From NCBI GenBank assembly GCA_902167325.1, contig LR632930.1, positions 1,178,001 to 1,242,000 on the forward strand: a DNA stretch of 64,000 nt, given 5' to 3'. Position numbers and translations under genes: made by a program. The notes beneath the pieces are model-generated. The model did not search any database. It had not been told where the DNA came from and was given only the letters and a program-made list of their open reading frames with translations. This DNA comes from Chitinophaga pinensis. GTDB lineage: Bacteria > Bacteroidota > Bacteroidia > Chitinophagales > Chitinophagaceae. Every line of letters starts with the position of its first letter. Within the stretch, counting starts at the first letter, position 1. Positions 36,243 to 45,216 of the stretch are shown here, piece by piece.

Positions 36243-38258
36243 ATGATGAGCCTTATGAAAAAATTTACCCTTATATGTATCCTGGCTTTGACAGGAGTTT
36301 TCCATAACCTGCAGGCACAGTATGTTACGGATTACAAGCGAACGGCTGACCAGTATTTCGAACAGAAAGACTATTACTCCGCTGCGCAGTACTATAGCAA
36401 GGCCCTGGGCACTTTCAATGTTAAGCCCGGTGAGTACCGGCCTTACCAGGTTGAGCATAGTGGCAAAAAGAAGCAACAGAAGCTGAAGGATTACGAGCAG
36501 GTAGTATACCGCCTTGCGGAATCTTATCGTATGTACAATGATTTCGGTAACGCGGAAAAGTATTACGGCGAAGCTGTTCAGTTCGATTCCACACTCTTTC
36601 CGCAGGCCCGCTACTGGTATGGACTTACCATACGGGCCAATGCGAAGAAAAGTGAAGATTATGAGCGTGCATGGGAGCAGCTTTCTGCTTTCAGGCGCGG
36701 ACAGAAATCGTATGACGATTATTCGAAGAAAGCAGACATGGAGATAAAGAACTGTGAGTTTGCAATAGAAGAAATGAAATATCCTCCGCGGTATGAAGTG
36801 GTAAAAGTATCCGGGAATATCAACCAGGGTGGTGCCAACTATGCGATTGTACCTGTGGCCGACCGGATGGTATATTTTACTTCTTCACGGCCCGATTCCA
36901 TGATGCTGGCGAAGAAGGGCAACCCATTCGTGAATACCCTCTATGTAGCGATGGGCGATAATGCGAGTTATGAGAGCCGTGAAAAAGTATCGATCCCTAC
37001 TGATAAGGGTATTGAGCAAGGTGCTGCGGCAATCACACCCGATGGTAAAACATTGTTTCTGACCAGATGGAATAGTAAAGACGGGTCGAAGAAATCCTCC
37101 ATTTACAAAAGTACCCGTACCGGCAATGGGTGGAGTGAGCCTCAGCCACTTGATGCTACCATTAATGCACCCGGCTATAGTTCAAAAGAACCCTCCGTTT
37201 CCTCCGACGGCAAATACTTCCTCTTCGTTTCCGACCGCTCCGGTGGTAAAGGAGGATTCGATATCTGGTATGCTTCCATTGGCAGTGGCGGAACGCTGAG
37301 TGCTGCCCAGCACATTGGTGCCACCCTTAACTCCGATGGCGATGAAAGCGCGCCCTTCTATGACCCCGCGAAACAAACCCTTATTTTTAGCTCCAATGGC
37401 CGCGTAGGCTTCGGTGGACAAGACTTCTACTCCGCCAAATCTGCCGGTAATTTCGGCGGCTGGAGCACTCCCCAAAACATGGGTTACCCCATTAACTCTG
37501 CCAAAGACGATCAATATTACACCGGCCTTTCTCCGGATAAAGCCCTGAATAAAGGCTTTATCAGCTCCGACCGGGAGTCTGTTTGCTGCCTCGAAATTTT
37601 CGCTGTAAAAAGAAGAGCCAAGATGGCTGGCGGTATGGTGCTTGACTGCGAAACCAATAAGCCCCTCGCTGGCGCTAAGATCACCCTGCTCGACAGTACC
37701 CAGCGCAATGTGCTGGAATCCCAAACCACAGGCTTTGGCGGGAACTATACATTTGAGATCGAGATGAACAAGAAGTATAAAGTCCTGATCGAAAAGGAAA
37801 ACTACTTCTCAAAGAACTTCACCTTCAACTCCGAACAACTCACAATGGTAGATTCCATGATGAATCCTACAGTGTGCCTGAAACGCTTTGAGATCGATAA
37901 GCCAATCGTATTGAACGATATCTTCTACGATTACAATAAGGCCACCCTCCGGCCTGAATCTAAGCTCATCCTGGATTCACTGTACTTCCTGCTGCTGGAT
38001 AATCCGAAGATGGAAATTGAACTGGGTGCGCATACCGACAGTAAAGGTACTGATGCCTACAACCTTAAGCTGTCTAACAATCGCGCCAAATCCTGCGTTG
38101 ATTATCTGATCAGTAAAGGCATAGAGCAAAAACGGATTCTGAGTAAAGGTTATGGCGAAACCCGCCCTGTAGCGCCCAATACGCTGCCCAACGGATCTGA
38201 TAACCCGGATGGCCGTCAGCAAAACAGGCGCACCGAGTTTAAGGTATTACGAAATTGA
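36243..38258 (+). CDS. PorE-like OmpA-family protein with TPR, PD40 propeller and carboxypeptidase-like domains
   Basis: 671 residues (start could be ATG 36255). Signal peptide ends near LQAQ. Domains in order: TPR-like helices about 25-165 (ADQYFEQKDYYSAAQYYSKAL), PD40/WD40-like propeller about 185-470 (VYFTSSRPDSM, LFLTRWNSKDGSKKSSIYKS, FVSDRSGGKGGFDIWY), a carboxypeptidase-regulatory-like domain about 480-560 (GMVLDCETNKPLAGAKITLL), and a canonical OmpA domain about 575-671 (GAHTDSKGTDAYNLKLSNNRAKS). This order is that of PorE, the type IX secretion subunit that ties the machinery to peptidoglycan. Beside an adhesin and SprF it may be a dedicated paralogue. A strong terminator ends the operon. 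Confidence 0.9.
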   Translation: MMSLMKKFTLICILALTGVFHNLQAQYVTDYKRTADQYFEQKDYYSAAQYYSKALGTFNVKPGEYRPYQVEHSGKKKQQKLKDYEQVVYRLAESYRMYNDFGNAEKYYGEAVQFDSTLFPQARYWYGLTIRANAKKSEDYERAWEQLSAFRRGQKSYDDYSKKADMEIKNCEFAIEEMKYPPRYEVVKVSGNINQGGANYAIVPVADRMVYFTSSRPDSMMLAKKGNPFVNTLYVAMGDNASYESREKVSIPTDKGIEQGAAAITPDGKTLFLTRWNSKDGSKKSSIYKSTRTGNGWSEPQPLDATINAPGYSSKEPSVSSDGKYFLFVSDRSGGKGGFDIWYASIGSGGTLSAAQHIGATLNSDGDESAPFYDPAKQTLIFSSNGRVGFGGQDFYSAKSAGNFGGWSTPQNMGYPINSAKDDQYYTGLSPDKALNKGFISSDRESVCCLEIFAVKRRAKMAGGMVLDCETNKPLAGAKITLLDSTQRNVLESQTTGFGGNYTFEIEMNKKYKVLIEKENYFSKNFTFNSEQLTMVDSMMNPTVCLKRFEIDKPIVLNDIFYDYNKATLRPESKLILDSLYFLLLDNPKMEIELGAHTDSKGTDAYNLKLSNNRAKSCVDYLISKGIEQKRILSKGYGETRPVAPNTLPNGSDNPDGRQQNRRTEFKVLRN

Positions 38259-38334
38259 CAACCATACGGTAAAAGTTGTTCTGCATGGGAAATCCTTCCC
38301 GCCTGGAACCATATCCTATTCATATACGACCTGG

Positions 38335-38363
38335 AAGCCGGCCATTTGGCCGGCTTTATTTTT
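38335..38363 (+). terminator. Rho-independent terminator ending the adhesin operon
   Basis: Perfect 10-bp stem AAGCCGGCCA (38335-38344) with TGGCCGGCTT (38347-38356), then a T-rich tract to 38363. Confidence 0.88.
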
Positions 38364-38375
38364 AGGCGTAACCCA

Positions 38376-38411
38376 AAAGAAAAAAGCTGCCCCGCATTGG
38401 CGGAACAGCTT
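38376..38411 (-). terminator. Terminator of the small lipoprotein gene
   Basis: Minus-strand stem AAGCTG...CAGCTT with an inner imperfect GC stem, followed on that strand by a long T-rich run (plus-strand A at 38376-38385). Confidence 0.75.
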
Positions 38412-38441
38412 ACATCCATCTATCAACTAAAAATTGTACAC

Positions 38442-38933
38442 TTATTTGCTCTTCCCGATGTTGCCAAGTGCGAGGGTAGAATCCTGCCCAAGGGAACCGG
38501 GAGTAGAGATGCGGGCAAACGCAAGTACGTTAACAATACTGTCGTAATTGAATTTGCGGGTAGTGGCCGCGTCTACTTTAATTACTTTAATGGCATGCAA
38601 CTTAGCCAGCACGGGGGCACCGGTGGTTTCGCTGATGATAGAACCCACTTTAATGAGCGTATCTGTAGGCGCAGAGGTGGTATTGCCGCGGAACAGTACG
38701 AACTTATACTGCCTGTCCATTACCGATTTATTGATTTGCATATAGATATCGAAAGTGGAATCGGTAGTTTCGGCTATTGTGATGAAGCCGTTATTGGTGT
38801 TGTTATTATCTGTCAGATTCAGGTTCTGATAGCGGTAAACTTTCTTGGGTGCATCGTCTTTACTGCAGGCGGCGAAGGTAGTACTGATGATCGCAGCCGC
38901 AGCCATTCCCTTCCATATCTGTTTTTTGAACAT
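38442..38933 (-). CDS. Hypothetical lipoprotein
   Basis: 163 residues from the ATG giving MFKKQIWKGM; an upstream frame extension to 38954 adds seven residues and is less likely. The signal ends in a lipobox, STTFAAC, so the mature protein is lipid-anchored at Cys23 or close by and starts CSKDDAPKKV. The rest is beta-rich and polar, with Asn/Thr-rich stretches (NLNLTDNNNTNNGF). I recognise no family. It is a single gene with its own terminator, convergent with the adhesin operon. Confidence 0.75.
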   Translation of the reverse strand: MFKKQIWKGMAAAAIISTTFAACSKDDAPKKVYRYQNLNLTDNNNTNNGFITIAETTDSTFDIYMQINKSVMDRQYKFVLFRGNTTSAPTDTLIKVGSIISETTGAPVLAKLHAIKVIKVDAATTRKFNYDSIVNVLAFARISTPGSLGQDSTLALGNIGKSK

Positions 38934-39192
38934 AACAAGCATGATTTCCGTCAAAGATATAATAAGTTTGGTGTCCGTTTAACTGTTTGTGAATGAAACG
39001 GGAACCATCCCGGAAATGTTACACCCGGGTTTTAAATAAGCCCTGACGAATGGAACTGGTCATTTTCCCATGGTATTTAACGGAAACTGCGCCGCCAGAC
39101 CCGCAATTCCCGCTAATTTCGGGGCCTTCAAATATTTCGCATATGAAAGGCTAATTCCACTTTCCTGTTATCTTATTATATCAATCTTTAAA

Positions 39193-40608
39193 ATGCGACG
39201 AATGGCGCAGGTCATAACCCGTACCCGTAAATATTTTACATTAATCAAAGAGGCACTCCGTGGAGAGGAGAAAGTATATACCGAAGGCAGCATCAACCGT
39301 GCGCTGGTGCTCCTAGCTGTTCCCATGATCCTGGAAATGACCATGGAATCCATGTTTGCGCTGGTAGACGCTTATTTTGTGGGCCACCTTGGCAAGGGGG
39401 CTATCTCGGTAGTGGGCCTCACCGAATCGGTGCTTGCCATCATATATGCTGTGGCAGTTGGTATCAGTACGGCTACCACGGCCATTGTGGCGCGGAGGAT
39501 CGGGGAAAAGAACCCCGAAGGTGCTTCTATCGCCGCGATGCAATCCATTTACCTGGCTTTTGGCTTTTCTATTATCGTAAGCATTGCCGGCATTATCTAT
39601 GCCGCTGACATCCTCCGCCTGATGGGGGCTGGGGAAGAAATGGTGGCGTATGGCCATGGCTTCACCCGCATTGCGCTCGGCTCCAATTTAGTAATCATGA
39701 TGCTGTTTCTCATCAACGGCATATTCCGTGGTGCAGGAGAGGCCAGTATAGCCATGCGGAGCCTCTGGCTGGCCAATATCCTCAATATTATCCTTTGCCC
39801 CATTTGCATCTATGGCTTTGGTCCCGTGCCGGCTATGGGTATTGAAGGGGCGGCTATTGCTACCACGATCGGTCGCGGCGCAGGGGTGGCGTATCAGTGT
39901 TTTCACCTGTTTGGAGGTAATAAGGTCATACGGATCAGGTGGGAGCATGTTCGCCCGCATTGGGAAACCGTCCGTAAGCTGGCTTCCATCGCCACCGGCG
40001 GTACCATGCAGTTCCTCATCAGCAGTGCCAGCTGGATCTTTCTTACCCGTATCATCTCCCATTTCGGTGTCGATGCACTGGATGGATATACCTTTGCCAT
40101 TCGTACAATTGTTTTCGCCATTTTGCCTGCCTGGGGCCTCGCTAATGCGGCGGCTACCCTGGTAGGACAGAACCTTGGCGCAAATGAGCCGGAAAGGGCG
40201 GCCGTCAGTGTAAAAAAAGCCGCTATTATGAACATGGCCTTCCTGGGGAGCGTTTCCGTCTGCTTCATCGTACTTGCTCCCTGGATCATCGGATTCTTTT
40301 CCACGGACCCGGCCGTTCAGGCTAATGGAGTGGAAGGGCTGCGGATTGTTAGTGTAGGTTACCTGTTTTATGCCTTTGGTATGGTCATGATCCAGGCGTT
40401 TAATGGCGCAGGTGATACGCGGACGCCAACCATCATCAATCTGCTGGGATTCTGGGTTTTCCAGATACCATTGGCATATCTGCTGGCTATTGTGCTGGAT
40501 TGGGGACCTGCAGGCGTTTACTGGGCCATTGTGATGGCGGAATCGGCCATGGCGGTAGCGGGAGTAATCCTCTTCAGGAAGGGGCGCTGGAAGAAAATCA
40601 AGGTTTAA
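39193..40608 (+). CDS. MATE-family multidrug/cation efflux transporter
   Basis: 471 residues from the ATG at 39193 (the frame is open further upstream but without membrane or conserved sequence). About twelve membrane segments are seen, beginning LVLLAVPMILEMTMESMFALVDAYFVGHLG, which is the MATE start pattern, with the second half repeat around residue 265 (RKLASIATGGTMQFLISSASWIFL). Signature pieces VGISTATTAIVARRIGE and LVGQNLGANEPERA are typical. MATE proteins export drugs or toxic cations using a Na+ or H+ gradient in the inner membrane. The gene is separated from the PfkB gene by 52 bases with a promoter candidate between them. Confidence 0.93.
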   Translation: MRRMAQVITRTRKYFTLIKEALRGEEKVYTEGSINRALVLLAVPMILEMTMESMFALVDAYFVGHLGKGAISVVGLTESVLAIIYAVAVGISTATTAIVARRIGEKNPEGASIAAMQSIYLAFGFSIIVSIAGIIYAADILRLMGAGEEMVAYGHGFTRIALGSNLVIMMLFLINGIFRGAGEASIAMRSLWLANILNIILCPICIYGFGPVPAMGIEGAAIATTIGRGAGVAYQCFHLFGGNKVIRIRWEHVRPHWETVRKLASIATGGTMQFLISSASWIFLTRIISHFGVDALDGYTFAIRTIVFAILPAWGLANAAATLVGQNLGANEPERAAVSVKKAAIMNMAFLGSVSVCFIVLAPWIIGFFSTDPAVQANGVEGLRIVSVGYLFYAFGMVMIQAFNGAGDTRTPTIINLLGFWVFQIPLAYLLAIVLDWGPAGVYWAIVMAESAMAVAGVILFRKGRWKKIKV

Positions 40609-40622
40609 AATAGCGAATGGAT

Positions 40623-40630
40623 TACATTTG
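40623..40630 (+). promoter_or_regulatory. Candidate -7 element (TACATTTG) for the PfkB kinase gene
   Basis: Matches TAnnTTTG and lies 30 bases before the ATG at 40661, a usual leader length in Bacteroidota. Confidence 0.45.
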
Positions 40631-40660
40631 CTGCGTTTTAAACCTCTAATTCAAGCACTA

Positions 40661-41584
40661 ATGTCTCTTACTGTAGTAGGTACCATGGCGTTCGACGATA
40701 TCGAAACGCCGTTCGGTAAATCGGATAAAATCGTGGGCGGGTCTGCATCATTTATTGCCTGGGCCGCTTCCAACTTCGTTCAGCCTGTTAACCAGGTGTC
40801 TGTTATCGGTGGGGATTTCCCGCAGGATGAACTGGATGCCCTCGCCAAAAGAGGCGTGGCACTGGAAGGTGTGCAGGTGAAGAAGGACGAGAAATCCTTT
40901 TACTGGGCCGGCCGTTATCATCTTGATATGAACTCCCGCGATACCCTCGTAACAGACCTGAATGTGCTGGCCGATTTCCAGCCGGTTATTCCTCCCAGCT
41001 ACCAGGGCAGCGAGTTCCTGATCCTCGGCAACCTCACCCCCCAGGTGCAGATGAGCGTGATCAACCAGATGAACCCCCGCCCCAAGCTTATCGTAATGGA
41101 TACGATGAACTTCTGGATGGATGTGGCGCTCGAAGATCTCCTCAAAACCATCAAAATGGTTGACGTGCTGATGATCAACGACAGCGAAGCCCGCCAGCTC
41201 TCCGGTGAATATTCTCTGGTAAAAGCTGCCAAGAAGATACTCACCATGGGTCCCCGCTACCTCATCATTAAGAAGGGTGAACATGGTGCCATGCTGTTCC
41301 ACGAGAATCACGTATTCTTCGCACCCGCGCTGCCGTTGGAAGAAGTATACGACCCCACTGGTGCCGGTGACACCTTTGCCGGAGGCTTCATGGGCCACCT
41401 CGCCAAAACGAAAGATATCTCTTTCGAAAACATGAAAACTGCGATCATCGTAGGTTCTGCCATGGCTTCTTTCTGTGTGGAGAAATTTGGTGCCGCACGC
41501 CTTCGCGAAATTTCCAGAGAAGACATCACCAGCCGCCTCGAACAATTCGTGCAACTGGTGAACTTCGATATCGATCTCGTATAG
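40661..41584 (+). CDS. PfkB-family sugar or nucleoside kinase
   Basis: 307 residues from the ATG at 40661, preferred over an in-frame start at 40628 because the family begins SLTVVGTMAFDDIETP and the -7 element lies between them. The N-terminal GGSASFIAWAA is the PfkB signature 1 region, and DPTGAGDTFAGGF at 231-243 is signature 2, with catalytic base Asp237. It transfers phosphate from ATP to a small hydroxylated substrate in the cytoplasm; the FxxDxxET start and lack of a strict ribokinase pattern leave the substrate open (ribokinase, adenosine kinase or fructokinase-like). A very strong terminator follows. Confidence 0.93.
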   Translation: MSLTVVGTMAFDDIETPFGKSDKIVGGSASFIAWAASNFVQPVNQVSVIGGDFPQDELDALAKRGVALEGVQVKKDEKSFYWAGRYHLDMNSRDTLVTDLNVLADFQPVIPPSYQGSEFLILGNLTPQVQMSVINQMNPRPKLIVMDTMNFWMDVALEDLLKTIKMVDVLMINDSEARQLSGEYSLVKAAKKILTMGPRYLIIKKGEHGAMLFHENHVFFAPALPLEEVYDPTGAGDTFAGGFMGHLAKTKDISFENMKTAIIVGSAMASFCVEKFGAARLREISREDITSRLEQFVQLVNFDIDLV

Positions 41585-41601
41585 TTTACATTCTTTTCAA
41601 T

Positions 41602-41639
41602 AAAAAAGCGGTCCTGGTTTATACCGGGACCGCTTTTTT
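41602..41639. terminator. Strong terminator after the PfkB gene
   Basis: 17-bp stem of AAAAAAGCGGTCCTGGT with its complement (one G-T pair), short TTAT loop, then T-run; works on both strands. Confidence 0.93.
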
Positions 41640-41729
41640 ATTGAAAGTATATCCTAAGTATCTGTAAATCAGCTGATACTACGAGTTGCCCTCCTTGGAA
41701 TGCAGTAGTACTGTTTCAATGCGGTATTT

Positions 41730-41762
41730 CTACCACACTACCACCACACTACTACTATGGCA
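41730..41762. repeat. Short 11-bp tandem repeat in intergenic DNA
   Basis: Three units, CTACCACACTA, CCACCACACTA and a diverged CTACTATGGCA. The period equals that of the larger elements at 15 and 53 kb, but the unit sequence differs. Confidence 0.5.
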
Positions 41763-41866
41763 ATACGGTTAGAGACTATTTTAACACTGTTACCCTACGC
41801 TAAAACGACTTACATCCACTTTATGAACCCGGTTCACTCAAGTTTTTATGCCTTACTGCAAATAGC

Positions 41867-42661
41867 TTATCCGAAGATATCGTTCAGCACCCTGGCAAGT
41901 CTTACCCCGCCCTTCAGCAACTGATCATTCAGATCTTCCACGAAGAGGAAGTTATAACGGTAACTCAGCTTATCGCCGGAATGGGTGCGGTCATATATTT
42001 TGTCGCTCAGCAGGTGGGATTCCCACATCCAGTCGGCCACGGTGCCCTGGCGTATTTGTGAAGCTTTGGCAGCAGTAGTTACCCTGTTCAGGTTATGGGC
42101 ATATTCGGAATAGCTGTATTGCTGGAAATCGATTAGGTGCTCATCCCATACGCGGTGCAGGTTGGTGGGGCGTTCGAACCAGGATACCTGGATCTTGTTG
42201 CCCCCCATGTCCTCATCGCGCCCTACATGCAGGGGCATGTGCATATCACCGATGAGGTGAACGAGGAAAGAGAGGGCGAAGCGTTTTTGCGCAGAAGGCG
42301 TTTTCGGATTTTTGAGTTGTGTGATCATGGCCATTGTCTGGCTGTATAAATTCTCTCCTTTGGCTTCGGCCATGATCCGGTCGAATTCCCCACGGGTGCA
42401 ATGGCCGGGGAAATCGAGGTAATGCCATGAGGAGGTATGATTATAAGTGCCTGTAGTGTCGGACTTAATGAAATCGGGCCAGTTGGCGATCATGGCAAGA
42501 CTTTCGTTACCTATGATTTTCTGTATACCGAGTTTAGCTTTGTTGCTGAGGCGGAATGTAGCGATTTCGGCTACCACGCGGTGTCCTGTTGGGCCGTATG
42601 CGCTTGCGGATGGTATATAGCCGAGCGCGATCAACATCAGTATGGATAAAACCTTTTTCAT
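41867..42661 (-). CDS. Secreted S1/P1-type zinc nuclease
   Basis: 264 residues. Signal peptide 1-21 (ends SASA). All other trinuclear zinc ligands of the P1 family are visible with matching spacing: His27, Asp63, His80, His135, Asp139, His145, His169 and Asp173 (GPTGHR, NWPDF, SSWHYLDF, HLIGDMHMPLH, NLHRVWDEHLID). The enzyme cuts single-stranded DNA and RNA outside the cytoplasm, probably for phosphate or nucleotide scavenging. Odd: the mature N-terminal residue, which is Trp in the studied enzymes and binds zinc through its backbone, is Tyr22 here if cleavage is after SASA. Divergent from uvrB. Confidence 0.93.
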   Translation of the reverse strand: MKKVLSILMLIALGYIPSASAYGPTGHRVVAEIATFRLSNKAKLGIQKIIGNESLAMIANWPDFIKSDTTGTYNHTSSWHYLDFPGHCTRGEFDRIMAEAKGENLYSQTMAMITQLKNPKTPSAQKRFALSFLVHLIGDMHMPLHVGRDEDMGGNKIQVSWFERPTNLHRVWDEHLIDFQQYSYSEYAHNLNRVTTAAKASQIRQGTVADWMWESHLLSDKIYDRTHSGDKLSYRYNFLFVEDLNDQLLKGGVRLARVLNDIFG

Positions 42662-42752
42662 GTCAGTCGATTTGTCGAATTTTGGGACCGAAGTTCGGTC
42701 ATTCCCCTATAAATTACGAAATTCGTTGACCCGCAGTTAAATCAGACACGAT

Positions 42753-44801
42753 ATGCCTTTCAAATTAGAAGCACCGTATAAACCCTCAGGCGATCAGCCC
42801 ACCGCCATAGCACAGCTCACTGAAGGGCTGCAGGATGGCGAACGCGCCCAAACCCTGCTGGGGGTTACCGGTTCAGGTAAAACCTTTACCGTAGCCAACG
42901 TGATCCAGAATGTGCAGAAGCCCACACTGGTGCTGACCCATAATAAAACCCTTGTAGCACAGCTGTATGGAGAGTTCAGGCAGTTCTTCCCCGAAAATGC
43001 GGTGGAGTACTTCGTGAGTTATTATGATTATTATCAGCCCGAGGCATATATGCCTGTAAGTGATACTTATATTGAAAAAGACCTCGCCATCAACGAGGAA
43101 CTGGATAAACTACGGCTCCGTGCCACATCCAACCTGCTTTCCGGCCGGCGCGACATTATTGTGGTGGCCTCCGTTTCCTGCATTTATGGTATGGGTAACC
43201 CTACCGACTTTGAGAATGGTATTATCCGAATCTTCAAAGGCCAGCAGCTGGGAAGGAACACCATGCTCCACGGACTGGTAAACGCCCTCTATTCACGTAC
43301 CACCGGCGATTTCAACCGGGGTAATTTCCGTGTACAGGGAGATACGGTGGATATTAATCTGCCCTATGTCGATTATGGCTACCGCATTACCTTTTTTGGA
43401 GACGAGATCGAGGAAATCGAAACTTTCGATGTGCAGAATGGTAAACGCATTGGTACCATGGATACTGCAGCTATCTTCCCCGCTAATCTGTATATCGCAC
43501 CGAAAGATATGATGGTGCAGATCCTCCATGAGATCCAGGATGAAATGAGTGCGCAGGTAGACTATTTCAAGAGAGAAGGCAAGCTCATCGAAGCCCAGCG
43601 CCTCTCGGAAAGAGTGAACTACGACGTGGAAATGATCCGTGAACTGGGGTATTGTAGTGGTATTGAGAACTATTCCCGCTTCCTGGACCGTCGTAAGCCG
43701 GGAACAAGGCCCTTCTGCCTGCTCGACTATTTCCCGAAAGATTTCCTGCTTGTTATAGATGAAAGCCACGTAACCATTCCGCAGGTTAGCGGTATGTACG
43801 GGGGCGACCGCTCCCGCAAGCTTACGCTCGTAGATTACGGCTTCCGGCTGCCTTCGGCGCTGGATAACCGGCCGCTGAACTTCCATGAGTTCGAAAGCCT
43901 GCTGAACCAGACGATATTCGTAAGTGCCACCCCGGGAGAATATGAACTCCGGCAAACAGAGGGTGTAGTGGTAGAGCAAATCGTACGGCCAACTGGCCTG
44001 CTCGACCCGCCGATTGAGATCAGGCCCAGTAAGAACCAGGTGGATGACCTGCTGGATGAGATCGATAAAACGGTGAAAAAGGGCGACCGTGTACTGGTAA
44101 CGACTCTTACGAAGCGCATGGCGGAGGAAATGGACAAGTACCTGCATCGTATTAATATTAAGTCGAGGTACATACATAGTGAAGTAGATACACTGGAGCG
44201 GGTGGAGATCCTGAGGGATTTACGCCTTGGTAATATTGACGTGCTGGTAGGGGTGAACCTCTTAAGGGAAGGACTTGATTTGCCCGAAGTATCGCTGGTG
44301 GCGATCCTGGATGCGGATAAAGAAGGCTTCCTGCGGGATGAGCGCTCGCTTACCCAAACATCCGGGCGTGCGGCAAGGAATGTGGACGGTAAGGTGATAT
44401 TCTATGCAGACAAGATAACAGACAGTATGCAACGTACCATAGACGAAACCGACCGCCGGCGGGAGAAGCAGCGTAAGCACAACGAGGAGAACGGCATTAC
44501 ACCCAGAACGGTCCGTAAGTCGAAAGAGCAGATTATGGGGCAAACTTCGGTATTGGCCATCCGCCACTTCGATGAGTCGTCCCCATACGCTGTTCACGAT
44601 GAAATGGCAGTGGTGCAGGACGAGGGTAAGGCATTCAATGCAAGTACCGTACAAAGTATACCGCAGATGGAGAAGAGCATTGCCAAGGTGAAGAAAGATA
44701 TGGAAAAGGCTGCCAAGGACCTCGACTTTATGGAAGCGGCCCGATTACGGGACCAAATGTTCAATATGCAGCAGGAACTCGAGAATATGAAGAGAAATTA
44801 G
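42753..44801 (+). CDS. uvrB: Excinuclease ABC subunit B
   Basis: 682 residues, full length for UvrB. Damage-verifying helicase-like subunit of nucleotide excision repair; takes lesions from UvrA and recruits UvrC. Walker A at 36-45 (LLGVTGSGKT), the beta-hairpin YYDYYQPEAYMPVSDTYIEKD that inserts between strands, Walker B-type VIDESH, helicase motif VI (QTSGRAARN) and the C-terminal UVR domain (KDLDFMEAARLRDQM) that contacts UvrC. ATG at 42753 chosen by the family start MPFKLEAPYKPSGDQP. Single gene. No odd residue seen. Confidence 0.98.
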   Translation: MPFKLEAPYKPSGDQPTAIAQLTEGLQDGERAQTLLGVTGSGKTFTVANVIQNVQKPTLVLTHNKTLVAQLYGEFRQFFPENAVEYFVSYYDYYQPEAYMPVSDTYIEKDLAINEELDKLRLRATSNLLSGRRDIIVVASVSCIYGMGNPTDFENGIIRIFKGQQLGRNTMLHGLVNALYSRTTGDFNRGNFRVQGDTVDINLPYVDYGYRITFFGDEIEEIETFDVQNGKRIGTMDTAAIFPANLYIAPKDMMVQILHEIQDEMSAQVDYFKREGKLIEAQRLSERVNYDVEMIRELGYCSGIENYSRFLDRRKPGTRPFCLLDYFPKDFLLVIDESHVTIPQVSGMYGGDRSRKLTLVDYGFRLPSALDNRPLNFHEFESLLNQTIFVSATPGEYELRQTEGVVVEQIVRPTGLLDPPIEIRPSKNQVDDLLDEIDKTVKKGDRVLVTTLTKRMAEEMDKYLHRINIKSRYIHSEVDTLERVEILRDLRLGNIDVLVGVNLLREGLDLPEVSLVAILDADKEGFLRDERSLTQTSGRAARNVDGKVIFYADKITDSMQRTIDETDRRREKQRKHNEENGITPRTVRKSKEQIMGQTSVLAIRHFDESSPYAVHDEMAVVQDEGKAFNASTVQSIPQMEKSIAKVKKDMEKAAKDLDFMEAARLRDQMFNMQQELENMKRN

Positions 44802-44847
44802 TTGCTAAAACAAATAAACCAGCATAGAATTATTTATAATATGATTG

Positions 44848-44887
44848 AGCGAATTGTACGGCTTTCACACAGCCAGTGCAATTCGCT
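44848..44887 (+). terminator. Hairpin downstream of uvrB
   Basis: Outer 9-bp stem AGCGAATTG/CAATTCGCT with an inner GGCT/AGCC, followed by TTTAATATTT. Weak T-run; likely terminator. Confidence 0.5.
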
Positions 44888-45216
44888 TTAATATTTAAAA
44901 TATTACTGGATAAGACTTTGTAAGGTTTATTGCATTTTTGTAGTAGCACATTCATACCTGCAAATTAGAATTTCGTAATCTGTCGCTAAATATTCGTGTA
45001 AATAATTGAAATATAGTTTGTTATTACCACATACTGGCCTCATTTACCCTATCAAATTATCATAAAATCAAATGTTATATTGTATCGTATTATAATATGA
45101 TTGCTGTATTGGCCTCATAATCCCATGAATTTTCAATGTTTTCCAATTTTCGGGCGTTCTATTTGAGATTTTAAATCCCTCACCTACTTTTATTGAGAAT
45201 TTTAAAATGAAACGCT
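44888..45216. other. Intergenic DNA between uvrB and amt
   Basis: About 330 bases of AT-rich sequence. No frame, repeat or strong -7 match seen; presumably holds the amt promoter. Confidence 0.5.
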
